DNA from: a virus
IMG/VR virus record: IMGVR_UViG_3300032311_000372
Span: 1 to 42,943 of that record
Reading direction: 5' to 3' (one strand)
Length of the DNA stretch: 42,943 nucleotides
The notes under the pieces are model-generated. The model was not told the DNA's origin and searched no databases. It was given only the letters and a program-made list of their open reading frames with translations. A program made the position numbers and the translations under genes. Below are positions 6,246 through 14,554 of this stretch, one piece after another; positions within the stretch are counted from its first letter, which is position 1; each line of letters begins with the position of its first letter.

Positions 6246-6884
6246 TTATTGTTTTATATTTTCGTACATAACTGTATTTGTATCACCCAATGCCCATTTT
6301 GAATCAGTTTCTACTGACCATTTTCTTGTTGCAACTTTGAAATCTGGCATCTTCATTTGTTTTGGATTACTACTTGGTTCCAATATAATTAATCTATTAT
6401 TTGGCTGAGCAGCAAACTGCCCATTGTCACACATGATGAAATTATAAGACTTGTGGTCTTCGATATCTTCAGAAAAGCCTGTATCAAGTATGTTAAAGTC
6501 AGGATGAGCAGAATCAACTGTAAACATATAAACACCATACATCCAATCTCCATTTTTCAATTTGAACTTACATCGCATCGACTGTAACTGTGCTTTCTTT
6601 ATAACTGTAATATCATAACTCAAACAGTCCCACATTTGCAAGTAATCTAAAGGTAAAGGTCCACCTTCAATAGGTTTCCAACAATATGCATGTAGAGGCA
6701 ATTTATCATATAATGCACCATATTCATTCAAATACGATTCAATACGAAATGCTTGTCCTCTCAACGATTTGATACTTATCCACCAACAAGGCACCAATTC
6801 TCCATGACCCTTTTCAAAATCATATAGAAACTCTTTACGAATAAAACATTTTACTGATGGTAGGTTTGCTAATATATGAGCCAT
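6246..6884 (-). CDS. Conserved hypothetical protein between nrdA and nrdB
   Basis: 212 aa, rich in Trp, Tyr and Cys (CWWISIKSL; YCWKPIEGGPLPLDYLQMWDC). No motif I can assign. The N-terminal and central parts look beta-rich. It lies 1 base after nrdA and 9 bases before the thioredoxin gene, so it is co-expressed with the ribonucleotide reductase genes. A structural or host-take-over role is equally possible. Confidence 0.7.
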   Translation of the reverse strand: MAHILANLPSVKCFIRKEFLYDFEKGHGELVPCWWISIKSLRGQAFRIESYLNEYGALYDKLPLHAYCWKPIEGGPLPLDYLQMWDCLSYDITVIKKAQLQSMRCKFKLKNGDWMYGVYMFTVDSAHPDFNILDTGFSEDIEDHKSYNFIMCDNGQFAAQPNNRLIILEPSSNPKQMKMPDFKVATRKWSVETDSKWALGDTNTVMYENIKQ

Positions 6885-6885
6885 C

Positions 6886-8694
6886 TTATCCTTCGCAAGC
6901 TAAACAAACTGAATCATCGGCCGCAAGAGCTTTCAAATCAATTTCTTCAATAACTTGGCGTTCAATACGCTTCGACACTTTGTCTGCCTTAGCCAACTTT
7001 TCACTACGGCAATAGTATAGTGTTTTCAGGCCTTGTTTCCATGCTTGAAAATGTACTGCATGTAGATACTTCACATTTACATCAGGTCTAAAGAATAGGT
7101 TCAATGATTGAGCTTGGTCAATATACTGTTGTCTATCAGCTGCATGTTGAATGACCCATCGTTGGTCAATTTCCATTGAGGTCTTGAATACATCTTTTGT
7201 CCAATCATCCATCCACGTTAGATGCTGTACAGAACCATCATTCGCAATAATAGATGACCAAATATCATTGTAGTCATTTTGTGATATTGCACCACCATCA
7301 CTCGAAAGATACTTCTCAATAACTTTATTCAACCATTTGTTTTTGGCTAACGATGACCCTGATAAAGTGTCTTGACGATAAGCATTAGCACGTAAAGGCT
7401 CAATAGAAGGGGAAGTATTACCCATAATGATAGAAGAAGAAGCGTTTGGAGCAATAGCAAGCATATGAGAGAAACGCCGTCCAGTACCTGCCGCATCGGG
7501 CGCTTCGCCTCGTTCTGTTCCAAGTTTAATGTTTGCATCATCAAGTTGTTCTCTTATGTGTTTGAATATTTGTTTGTTTTTTCCTGTAGCCAATGCTGAT
7601 TCCCAAGGGATGCTATTCTTTTGCAAGTAGGCATGCCAACCCAGCGCACCGATGCCGATACTTCTTTCTCGCATTGCGGAATATTTTGCTCTGGCGATAG
7701 AGGAAGGTGCGTTATCAATAAAATACTGAAGAACATTGTCAAGCATTTCTGCAATATCAAAAAGGAAATAAGGATCATTTTTCCATTCATCATAATACTC
7801 CAAGTTTAATGACGATAAGCAACATACAGCGGTACGGTCCTTATCAGTCGGTAATATAATTTCACTACACAAATTCGATTGTTTAATACTCAGTCCTAAT
7901 TTCTTTTGAAATTCAGGCATAGCACGGTTGCTAGTGTCAATGAAATGCAAATAAGGTTCACCTGTGTGCATACGCATTTCTAAGATACGTTGCCAAAGGT
8001 CTTTAGCTGATACAACTTCACGTACTTCATTATTGTTAGGGTCTTTTAGTTCCCAACTATCGTCAGCATCTTTATCCAACATACATCTCTCAACGATTTG
8101 CATAAAGTCATCGGTGATATTGATACCATGATGTAGGTTCATACATCTCATATTGGGATCACCTGTTGGCTTACGCATTTCTAAAAATATGAGAATATCC
8201 GGATGAGAAATATCAAGATAAGCGGCATAACTACCCCTACGAGTCCTACCTTGTCTATAAGCGAGAGATGATGCGTCATATGTGCGAAGGTGTGGCATAA
8301 CTCCAACACTTTTATCATCCGTTGAACGAATTCCAATACCAATTCCAACTCCTCCGCCCAGCATACTGAGCCAATTTACTTCCGCCAAACAATCGACAAG
8401 ACCTTCTGCGCTATCATGTAGATAAGGTAGAAAACATGATATAGGAAGGCCACGCTTAGAACGCCCAAAACTGAGCACAGGAGTAGAATATGACAACCAA
8501 TGTCTAGAAGAATATTCATACAAACGTTGTGCATGTGCTTCGTTAGACCCGAACGCTTTTGATACATACGCAAATCTTTCTTGTGGTGATGCTTCGTCCT
8601 CCTTCATGTAGCTTTCTTTTAATCTTTTTAAACCTAATTCATCGAACAAATTGTCCCGAGAATAGTCTACCTTAATACCATGAATGATATTCAT
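6886..8694 (-). CDS. nrdA: Ribonucleotide reductase alpha (catalytic) subunit
   Basis: 602 aa. Catalytic residues are visible: Cys87 in LPISCFL and the pair partner Cys at 291/292 in VCCLSSLNL, N-x-C-x-E as N274, C276 and E278 in NLCSEI, and the radical-relay Tyr pair in TLYYCRS. The C-terminus CLACEG holds the CxxC that is re-reduced by thioredoxin. It is shorter than E. coli NrdA (about 760 aa) because the N-terminal ATP-cone is absent. It should therefore lack dATP feedback inhibition through that domain. Confidence 0.95.
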   Translation of the reverse strand: MNIIHGIKVDYSRDNLFDELGLKRLKESYMKEDEASPQERFAYVSKAFGSNEAHAQRLYEYSSRHWLSYSTPVLSFGRSKRGLPISCFLPYLHDSAEGLVDCLAEVNWLSMLGGGVGIGIGIRSTDDKSVGVMPHLRTYDASSLAYRQGRTRRGSYAAYLDISHPDILIFLEMRKPTGDPNMRCMNLHHGINITDDFMQIVERCMLDKDADDSWELKDPNNNEVREVVSAKDLWQRILEMRMHTGEPYLHFIDTSNRAMPEFQKKLGLSIKQSNLCSEIILPTDKDRTAVCCLSSLNLEYYDEWKNDPYFLFDIAEMLDNVLQYFIDNAPSSIARAKYSAMRERSIGIGALGWHAYLQKNSIPWESALATGKNKQIFKHIREQLDDANIKLGTERGEAPDAAGTGRRFSHMLAIAPNASSSIIMGNTSPSIEPLRANAYRQDTLSGSSLAKNKWLNKVIEKYLSSDGGAISQNDYNDIWSSIIANDGSVQHLTWMDDWTKDVFKTSMEIDQRWVIQHAADRQQYIDQAQSLNLFFRPDVNVKYLHAVHFQAWKQGLKTLYYCRSEKLAKADKVSKRIERQVIEEIDLKALAADDSVCLACEG

Positions 8695-8711
8695 TATTAC
8701 TCCAATTATTA

Positions 8712-9374
8712 TTATTTTGTGATATATTCATTTGCCATCGGAAATACTTTGGCAATTACTTCTGCACATTTGAGTGCTATGTCCATGTGTTCTTTTTGTG
8801 TTCCGTTAGCAGAACGGAGTTGTATATAGTGAATCCAAGAACGTAATGTCCCGTTCATATACAAACGTGAGACTGTTAGGCCTTCTGGTAATACTGCACG
8901 AGCCTGCTCTTTAGCAATTCCATTCTTAATGGCCCACTCATACTCTCTTTGTGCCGCATAGATTACACGTTGTTGTGCTCTAAACCAATCATTCTGTAAC
9001 AATTTATCATCCACATCAATACTATTCTGTCGATTCTTGGTGTCTTGCAAACGAGCATCTCTAGTCACAAACTCCAAATCCTTGGTAGGGTCAGCATAAC
9101 GCTGGCTGTATTCTTGGAATGAGAATGACCTGTGTCTGAGCATTTGTCTTGCGATATCCCGTGTAGTTTCGATTTCTAAACACATACTCACCATCTCAAG
9201 TGGCGACCAATGTTGGTTATTGACCAAATAACGAATAAGCTTCTCAGCGGTATCTTTATTGTTCTGATTACTTGGGTTTGAGACCCTTGCACAGTATGCT
9301 ACCAAATCTGTTAACGTATCATCGTGGTCAACTCCAGCTGGACGTTGAGAATAACTAATCAATTCTAATTTCAT
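8712..9374 (-). CDS. thyX: Flavin-dependent thymidylate synthase
   Basis: 220 aa using ATG 9374, which overlaps the primase stop as ATGA; a TTG four codons upstream is less likely. The ThyX signature RHRSFSFQEYSQRY fits RHR-x7-S and the surrounding family block. A second conserved block reads LPEGLTVSRLYMNGTLRSW. The enzyme makes dTMP from dUMP using FAD, NADPH and methylene-tetrahydrofolate. It replaces the ThyA-type enzyme (td) of T4 and sits upstream of nrdA in one nucleotide-synthesis operon. Confidence 0.95.
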   Translation of the reverse strand: MKLELISYSQRPAGVDHDDTLTDLVAYCARVSNPSNQNNKDTAEKLIRYLVNNQHWSPLEMVSMCLEIETTRDIARQMLRHRSFSFQEYSQRYADPTKDLEFVTRDARLQDTKNRQNSIDVDDKLLQNDWFRAQQRVIYAAQREYEWAIKNGIAKEQARAVLPEGLTVSRLYMNGTLRSWIHYIQLRSANGTQKEHMDIALKCAEVIAKVFPMANEYITK

Positions 9375-10402
9375 ATTTTCTTCCAAAATGTAAATTTGGC
9401 TTGCGCCTCAAGACCTGTGAAGGTGTTACTACTTATAATACTTTCTATTTCGTCCACCGAAATGCCATTCATCACCATCTCATTAATATCCTTGCCATTC
9501 ATAGTATTGGGCCAAATAACAACATTATGACCTAATTTGATTGCATCTTGCATTAACTTCACGATTTCTTTATTTCGAGGTTCATTATCAAATAATAATA
9601 TTTTTTGTTCTGCATCAACAAATTTAGCAGCAATAGCTAGACTTGAATCACCAGAGGCAACACAGTTATTAAGGAAAAGGGAATCGATAGGACCTTCTAC
9701 AATCTTAACTGGTTTGGTTAGGTCGACTCTATCCAAACCATAGATAAGTTTGTCTGTACTATCATTGGTTCTAACTGTCACATATCGTAGTTTGTCACTA
9801 GAATTTTCTAATGCACGACCAGATAGAGCAATCAGTTCATTGTATTGGTCATAGAAGGGAATGACCAGACGAGCATCATCTACAATATCTTTATCATTCG
9901 TAGGAAATGCCTCAATTACAAATTGTCTGTACTTATTAGTAAATAGTAACGATTTGTAATACTTCTCAGGTATCTGCCTGCGTTGGAGATACTCTAAACA
10001 AAAATGTCCACTTTGAAGGCGGTCACAATATTCTGCCTTTTCGTAGGTACGAACTCTCTCGACTTTTCCAAATCTTGGAGATGGGACTGAAATCGCTTCT
10101 GGTAGAAGGCGTGTCGCTCCCGATTCTCCTGATTTGTATCTTTCGAGAACGTACTCTTTGTGCAAGGCTGAATCGACATGCTTGAGAAGGTTGGCAAGAT
10201 TTACTCCAGAACCACAGTTGTGGCAACGATAGAATAAATCATTGCCTTTTTTGAAGACATACCCTCTTGCCTTTAATTTGTTCTTTTGGCTGTCACCACA
10301 AATTGGGCAAGAGAAGTTCCATAGATAGGCATCTTTCTGCTTGAAGTTACGCAAGCGGGAAGACACCAGTTTGATATATTTTGAATCAGTAGAAATAGAC
10401 AT
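9371..10402 (-). CDS. 61: T4 gp61-like DNA primase
   Basis: 343 aa from ATG 10402, about the same length as T4 gp61. The N-terminal zinc-binding part has CPICGDSQKNK and YRCHNCGSG. The TOPRIM-like core has EGPIDSLFL with a later DNEPRN acidic block. It makes RNA primers for lagging-strand synthesis with helicase gp41, encoded at 30.7 kb. A strong sigma70-type promoter lies directly in front, with so little leader that the mRNA may be nearly leaderless. Confidence 0.9.
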   Translation of the reverse strand: MSISTDSKYIKLVSSRLRNFKQKDAYLWNFSCPICGDSQKNKLKARGYVFKKGNDLFYRCHNCGSGVNLANLLKHVDSALHKEYVLERYKSGESGATRLLPEAISVPSPRFGKVERVRTYEKAEYCDRLQSGHFCLEYLQRRQIPEKYYKSLLFTNKYRQFVIEAFPTNDKDIVDDARLVIPFYDQYNELIALSGRALENSSDKLRYVTVRTNDSTDKLIYGLDRVDLTKPVKIVEGPIDSLFLNNCVASGDSSLAIAAKFVDAEQKILLFDNEPRNKEIVKLMQDAIKLGHNVVIWPNTMNGKDINEMVMNGISVDEIESIISSNTFTGLEAQAKFTFWKKI

Positions 10403-10410
10403 AGACACAT

Positions 10411-10439
10411 AATATAACACACCCGAAAGTGTTTGTCAA
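10411..10439 (-). promoter_or_regulatory. Strong sigma70-type promoter before primase
   Basis: On the minus strand TTGACA (10434-10439) and TATATT (10411-10416) are separated by exactly 17 bases, a near-consensus host promoter. The start point would fall near 10404, two or three bases before the ATG at 10402. The spacer contains a short inverted repeat (AACAC...GTGTT) that could bind a regulator. Confidence 0.75.
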
Positions 10440-10441
10440 GT

Positions 10442-10876
10442 TTAATTAACTAATTTGCCGAGCATGTCTAGGTTAACATGTGAGAACAACCACGCAAGTG
10501 CCACTATAGCACCTGCAGCCATCCATTTCCATTCAAGAATCTTCTTCAATTCAGAATCTCCTTTCTTGTTGTGTTCGGCAATGTCGTTACGTAGGCATTT
10601 GATTTCATCCATAATCCTACGCTCAGTTAATTCTACCTTATCAGATAACTCACGGCTGATTGTGGTAATTCGTGAATGTAATTCTTTCACATCAGCGTCC
10701 TTTTCATCTTCTCGTTTTCTCATATCGGTATAAATTTGTTCGACAATCTTTTCTTGAGCGTTAGCTAACTTTTCAATAACTTTGTCCATCTTATCACAAA
10801 GGATGATTATTGTCGATACTTGGGTCTTTAAAACACCAACATCTACCTTTAATTCGACAAGCTCTTGGTCAGACAT
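10442..10876 (-). CDS. Coiled-coil protein with C-terminal membrane anchor
   Basis: 144 aa. Residues about 1-110 are a continuous charged coiled coil (LKTQVSTIIILCDKMDKVIEKL and onward). A single hydrophobic segment follows near the end (WKWMAAGAIVALAWLFSHV). This resembles XhlA-type phage membrane proteins, which act with holins, but is longer. It closes the lysis gene cluster, which supports a role in lysis or membrane anchoring. Confidence 0.6.
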   Translation of the reverse strand: MSDQELVELKVDVGVLKTQVSTIIILCDKMDKVIEKLANAQEKIVEQIYTDMRKREDEKDADVKELHSRITTISRELSDKVELTERRIMDEIKCLRNDIAEHNKKGDSELKKILEWKWMAAGAIVALAWLFSHVNLDMLGKLVN

Positions 10877-11085
10877 TACTTCTTCTCAGGTACTTTAGTA
10901 CCTTCCAACTTCTTATGGACTTTCATTTCTTTGCAAGACTGTTTTGGTTTGTTTGTCTTAGGGTCATTAACTACCTTGCCTGCTTTGTCTTTAACGTCAA
11001 CGCAAACTTTCTTTGTCTCACCTTCAGCCATTGCCTGACCTGATAATGCCAAACATAAACCTGCTACAAATATAATTTTTTTCAT
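10876..11085 (-). CDS. Small secreted two-cysteine protein
   Basis: 69 aa with a signal peptide (MKKIIFVAGLCLALSGQAMA). The mature part is basic, with two Cys (KKVCVDV and KQSCKEM) that could form one disulfide in the periplasm. The TAATG junction couples it to the coiled-coil gene downstream. No family recognised; position suggests an accessory to lysis. Confidence 0.65.
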   Translation of the reverse strand: MKKIIFVAGLCLALSGQAMAEGETKKVCVDVKDKAGKVVNDPKTNKPKQSCKEMKVHKKLEGTKVPEKK

Positions 11086-11094
11086 AATAGTTCC

Positions 11095-11616
11095 TTAGAG
11101 TAATGGTTGTGGTGCAGGTGGTGGCGCCATTTTGCCGCCAAAGCCTACTGTTACTGAGACCGGTTGTTGATTGAAATCTTGTTGTGTTCCATTGAACGCT
11201 GTTGGTGTAACGGATGATGGTGTGTAAGCATTTGACTGCATTGGTGCACCAAAATTGGTTGGCGTTGGTACTGCCGAAGATAAGCTAGGTGTTGGTACCC
11301 CGCTTGTTGGTAAACTGGTTGAGACATTAGCTGCACCTGCGACCTTTTCTTGTGTACGACCATATGCTGTGACACCAAGGACAGCACCCATGGCAACGTG
11401 GAACAAGCCACCGCCTTGCAATGTAATTGGAACCCATTGTCTGAATGCATCATTGGCAGCTTGTGTTTCCCAGAACTGAACAACTGTAAACATGATTGGG
11501 AACAATGCAAAGTCAAACAGACAGCATGTCATATACATCATCGCCATCATTGGACGCCACTTCTTGGTCATCCAATCTTCGTCTTTTTTCTTTACTTCTT
11601 TAATTTCTTTGGCCAT
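11095..11616 (-). CDS. Probable holin with proline/threonine-rich tail
   Basis: 173 aa. A basic N-terminus is followed by WRPMMAMMYMTCCLFDFALF and at least two hydrophobic segments up to residue about 85, like phage holins of the three-TM gene-transfer-release family. The remaining half is low-complexity, rich in Pro, Thr, Gln and Asn (PTPSLSSAVPTPTNF), and ends PPPAPQPLL. It sits 1 base after the endolysin gene. The long disordered tail is unusual for a holin and may be cytoplasmic. Confidence 0.65.
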   Translation of the reverse strand: MAKEIKEVKKKDEDWMTKKWRPMMAMMYMTCCLFDFALFPIMFTVVQFWETQAANDAFRQWVPITLQGGGLFHVAMGAVLGVTAYGRTQEKVAGAANVSTSLPTSGVPTPSLSSAVPTPTNFGAPMQSNAYTPSSVTPTAFNGTQQDFNQQPVSVTVGFGGKMAPPPAPQPLL

Positions 11617-11617
11617 A

Positions 11618-12241
11618 TTAAACTCCTAAAACATGTAATGCGTGTTCATAATGTTTGATACGGTCTTCAAGTCCAATAGTACCGCCATTGATTCTCTTAG
11701 TCAATGTAACAATATCACCTTTGTCTGCCCATTGATTAAGTTTGTTTGTTTCCCAGAACCAGCACGCTGATTGTGCGGCACCTTCAAATGTGGCCAAATA
11801 CTCAGTTGCTTCTTCTACAGAGATTTCTAAGCTGCCTGCAAAGAATGTATAGTTATCACGGCCAGTCAATTGAATTAGACCACGACCACAGAAACGATAA
11901 CCATCACCAGAGGCCTCATCGCCGTTACCCATGCGACTGGCATAGATGCGGTTTGCAATTGCTTCTTGTTTGTTTGGTAATGATGCATAGTGATTTGCTA
12001 TTGCATCATCAGGGAAATACTTTGGAAATAGTTTACGTAAAGATGCGGCTTTGTAATTCAAATTCTCTTTGAGTGCTGTGAAACCACCAGATTCATGAGC
12101 ACATTGAGCAATGAAGGCTGCAATACGTTCTGGTGTATTGATTTCGTAGTCAGGCAATAACTGTTCTAATGCATGGTGCCAATGATCCACATATGGGTTT
12201 TTTGGCAACAATTGTTTTAATTGTTGTACTGTTAATTCCAT
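11618..12241 (-). CDS. GH19 (chitinase-like) endolysin
   Basis: 207 aa, a single catalytic domain. The GH19 blocks are visible: FIAQCAHESGGF with the catalytic Glu (about residue 50), YASRMGNGDEASGDGYRFCGRGLIQLTGR, and later CWFWETNKLNQWAD. Phage GH19 enzymes cut the glycan strands of peptidoglycan. There is no signal peptide, so a holin is needed for export, and one is encoded just downstream. Lipoprotein spanin candidates lie just upstream. Confidence 0.9.
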   Translation of the reverse strand: MELTVQQLKQLLPKNPYVDHWHHALEQLLPDYEINTPERIAAFIAQCAHESGGFTALKENLNYKAASLRKLFPKYFPDDAIANHYASLPNKQEAIANRIYASRMGNGDEASGDGYRFCGRGLIQLTGRDNYTFFAGSLEISVEEATEYLATFEGAAQSACWFWETNKLNQWADKGDIVTLTKRINGGTIGLEDRIKHYEHALHVLGV

Positions 12242-12250
12242 TTTGTATCC

Positions 12251-12514
12251 TTAAAGGCCTAACCAATTCTTCTTAGGTGGTTCAACTGTGACAGTTTTAC
12301 TACTTTGTTGTAGTTGTTGCAATAACATGATACCAGTAGCACGAACTGCTGGATCGGAATTCTTTGCCATATCTGTCAAAGCGGCAAGTCTTGCGGTCTC
12401 GCTGATTGTTAGGTCTTTAGACATAGACTTTTGAGCATCAACATATACTGCATAATCTTTACTAGCGCAGCCAACTAACAATAGAAGGCTCAATGGAATA
12501 ATTATTAGTTTCAT
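12251..12514 (-). CDS. Lipoprotein, possible second outer spanin
   Basis: 87 aa with a lipoprotein signal: KLIIIPLSLLLLVGC, lipobox LVGC. The mature part is helical and ends in a short basic/proline tail (EPPKKNWLGL). It lies between the endolysin gene and another lipoprotein gene. It could be an outer-membrane spanin or an accessory lipoprotein blocking superinfection. Confidence 0.6.
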   Translation of the reverse strand: MKLIIIPLSLLLLVGCASKDYAVYVDAQKSMSKDLTISETARLAALTDMAKNSDPAVRATGIMLLQQLQQSSKTVTVEPPKKNWLGL

Positions 12515-12524
12515 ATCTTATCCT

Positions 12525-12791
12525 TTATTTAACACTATCGAATATTTTCTTTTGTTCTACGTACCAATCACCCCAACCTTCAACACGGTTAGAGCATTCG
12601 TAATATAAACGGTAGTTGTTAACAATAGTCTTCAACATATCCGTTATAGCAACTTTATCACCTTGTACAGTTTCTAACTGAGGACATTTAACCATTAAAG
12701 TAACAGGTGCTTCGGGGAAATTCCTTTTGACAGGAACAAATGTAGTGCAACCAGACAACAAAAAAGTAATAGTTAATATAACAGCTTTCAT
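12525..12791 (-). CDS. Rz1-like outer-membrane spanin lipoprotein
   Basis: 88 aa. The signal MKAVILTITFLLSGC has lipobox LSGC. The mature part has PEAP, two Cys (KCPQL and ECSNR) and WGDWYVEQKKIF, a layout common to Rz1-like lipoproteins of T4-like phages. It overlaps the stop of the membrane/coiled-coil gene as ATGA, the usual i-spanin/o-spanin pairing. The pair fuses inner and outer membranes at lysis. Confidence 0.65.
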   Translation of the reverse strand: MKAVILTITFLLSGCTTFVPVKRNFPEAPVTLMVKCPQLETVQGDKVAITDMLKTIVNNYRLYYECSNRVEGWGDWYVEQKKIFDSVK

Positions 12792-13243
12792 TTTTTACCC
12801 ATTGCAGCTGCTGCGTTGTGTGCATCAATAATGTCCTTTGGTACTGGACAGTTTTCAATGTACTTAATAACTTCTTCTTTTTTAACTATTTCTCGGTCAA
12901 TATACTTAATGATATCGTCACCTTTTTCTTTGATGACTTTTTCTTTATGTACAATCTTCTCTACTATCTCTACATTTTTCTCGACAGATTTCTTTTCAGA
13001 TTCAGCTACCTGAGCTTCTAATTCTTTGACACGGGCAAGCCATGCTTCATTATCATATATTGCACCAGCCATGAATGCGCCAATAACAATCATTGCAATC
13101 GATAACAACTGCAATGGAGTTTTGTACATGTAAACGAATGGAATTGGTAAGAACTTAATGAAGTATGTAACCACCAAGGTTAATACACCGATTAATCCCA
13201 TCGCATAGAATATCCAATTTGGTAACCAATTAAGAAGCCACAT
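12788..13243 (-). CDS. Inner-membrane spanin-like protein with coiled coil
   Basis: 151 aa from ATG 13243, preceded by GAGAAAAG; the open frame extends further into the neighbour. Two to three hydrophobic segments lie in residues 1-75 (IFYAMGLIGVLTLVVTYFI; LSIAMIVIGAFMAGAIY), followed by a long Lys/Glu coiled coil (about 85-135). Gene order and the coiled coil fit an inner spanin; the extra membrane segments are atypical. Confidence 0.6.
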   Translation of the reverse strand: MWLLNWLPNWIFYAMGLIGVLTLVVTYFIKFLPIPFVYMYKTPLQLLSIAMIVIGAFMAGAIYDNEAWLARVKELEAQVAESEKKSVEKNVEIVEKIVHKEKVIKEKGDDIIKYIDREIVKKEEVIKYIENCPVPKDIIDAHNAAAAMGKK

Positions 13244-13403
13244 TCGCTTTTCTCTTAATGAATGTTGTGAAAGAAGGAACACCCTTCTTTTTCTTCTTAA
13301 CGCCAGGTTCACCTTGTGGGCCAACGCCAAGAGCGGCTACTTGGCCGCCACTTACATTATTTGTTGGTACACCGGCACCAACATCTTCTTTAACCGGTTT
13401 CAT
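13230..13403 (-). CDS. Small basic protein with GVGPQGEPGVKKKKK motif, 57 aa
   Basis: ATG at 13403 overlaps the previous stop as ATGA; stop at 13230-13232. A Gly/Val-rich first half leads into GVGPQGEPGVKKKKK and a basic C-terminus. I recall similar short proteins in marine T4-like phages, with unknown function. The Gly-rich and Lys-rich make-up suits a disordered, nucleic-acid- or membrane-binding protein. Confidence 0.6.
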   Translation of the reverse strand: MKPVKEDVGAGVPTNNVSGGQVAALGVGPQGEPGVKKKKKGVPSFTTFIKRKANVAS

Positions 13404-13792
13404 TTGATATCCCTTAATACATCCACAACTTTTTGGTCTACAGGAATCTCCGAAGATATGATATCATGTCCTTTAATACCTTTCACTCTATCTGGCATAA
13501 TACTTAAAAATATCAAGTATGTTTTAAGTGCCGAATAGTCTTCTTTTGACATTTTGAAAAACAACATTCTTGTTGCAACTTCTGGTCCAAAAACGTTATA
13601 GAGAACAACTAGATGGTTTATTACCAGTTGTTCTCTCATTTCATCATATTTACGGTACCTAAGGAATAATCTCTTTAGGTAATTAAATCGTTTTAAATCG
13701 TCTTTAAACTCACTCATTATACAATTAGGCCTATCATAAGCTTTCATTGCATACATCATTATATTTTCATTTGTCAAATCATCAAAGGACAT
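13400..13792 (-). CDS. Conserved T4-like phage protein (DUF7207-like)
   Basis: 130 aa, helical. The sequence DLTNENIMMYAMKAYD, EFKDDLKRFNYLKRLFLRY, NHLVVLYNVFG and ATRMLFFKM follows a pattern I associate with a family conserved in cyanophages and other environmental T4-like phages. No enzymatic motif is evident. It lies at the structural/lysis boundary and is coupled to its neighbours by overlap. The family name is from memory. Confidence 0.6.
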   Translation of the reverse strand: MSFDDLTNENIMMYAMKAYDRPNCIMSEFKDDLKRFNYLKRLFLRYRKYDEMREQLVINHLVVLYNVFGPEVATRMLFFKMSKEDYSALKTYLIFLSIMPDRVKGIKGHDIISSEIPVDQKVVDVLRDIK

Positions 13793-14170
13793 TTATTCTT
13801 CTTCTGGTTCTCCCTCATCCGATAAGAGCTCTTGCATACGACTTTCAATGCCTACTTCAGCATAAAATTCATAATGATTATCATCGGTGAGAGTATATAA
13901 TATGTACACACCCAAATTGTTATCCAAGTCAAGTACCACCTCATCTCCTTCTGGATCGGCATCGTAGAGTGCTGGCATGTCATACCCATATAGGTGCAAC
14001 ACTCTACGAATCCTTTGTATACCAGATTCAGGAGACATAAATTTTTCATCAGTATCATAATCCAAACGATTGTTTAGACTATCTAAATTTGTATCCATGA
14101 GAGAAGGAGTTGATGCAGGTCCTTCAACCGCACCAATCTCCATTTCACGGATATATTCAGAGAATCGCAT
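13793..14170 (-). CDS. Acidic protein with capsid-targeting-like N-terminus
   Basis: 125 aa, strongly acidic (ADPEGDEVVLDLDNN; ending SDEGEPEEE). The start MRFSEYIREMEIG fits the M-(K/R)-x-x-x-(F/Y)-I-x-E tag shared by several genes here. The rest looks like a small alpha/beta domain (GIQRIRRVLHLYGYDMP, NLGVYILYTL). It begins at the stop of the structural gene preceding it. No known family; a head-interior role is inferred only from the tag. Confidence 0.55.
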   Translation of the reverse strand: MRFSEYIREMEIGAVEGPASTPSLMDTNLDSLNNRLDYDTDEKFMSPESGIQRIRRVLHLYGYDMPALYDADPEGDEVVLDLDNNLGVYILYTLTDDNHYEFYAEVGIESRMQELLSDEGEPEEE

Positions 14171-14523
14171 TAGATACCTGGATAAGTGGTATTAGCAGCT
14201 GCAAAGTCACCAGTCATTGAGCCCATAGCAACCAATGTTTCTGTTTGAATACGACCAGCACGACCGCCAGTGCCTTCTTTACGCATTACCCAACCAGCAT
14301 GAGCACCAGCTGTATTAGCTTTTCCAGCACCTGTATTGGATGCTTCTAAAGCACTAAGTCCGAAAACACCAATTGCTTGTCCTGCTCTTCCTAAAGAAGA
14401 GCTTGTTGTAGCGAATGTTGTGTTTGAAAATAATTGTTGTGTGTTGGCTGTTAAGCCGATACCGCCAGTGCCAGCAAACTTTGGCGCATTGTTAGCGGCA
14501 TCTAAATTTCCCCATAAAGACAT
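14170..14523 (-). CDS. Late virion-structural-type protein, 117 aa
   Basis: Ala/Gly/Thr-rich sequence beginning MSLWGNLDAANNAPKF, a start I associate with small virion proteins of marine T4-like phages, and followed by beta-like repeats. It has an AGGAG ribosome site and is the only gene here behind a perfect T4 late-promoter core outside the homing-endonuclease locus. That supports high late expression as a head or tail structural or decoration protein. Exact role unknown. Confidence 0.6.
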   Translation of the reverse strand: MSLWGNLDAANNAPKFAGTGGIGLTANTQQLFSNTTFATTSSSLGRAGQAIGVFGLSALEASNTGAGKANTAGAHAGWVMRKEGTGGRAGRIQTETLVAMGSMTGDFAAANTTYPGI

Positions 14524-14554
14524 ATTGTTCTCCTATTTGTCTGATTTGATTGTT

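Noticed and set aside
6774-6782. Third DnaA-like box (TTATCCACC)
   Set aside because: It has a mismatch at the last base and lies within a coding gene far from the tandem boxes.
11151-11516. Second minus-strand frame in the holin gene (121 codons)
   Set aside because: It is a shifted frame of the low-complexity holin tail, rich in His, Gln and Ser, without a ribosome site. The annotated frame has proper membrane segments.
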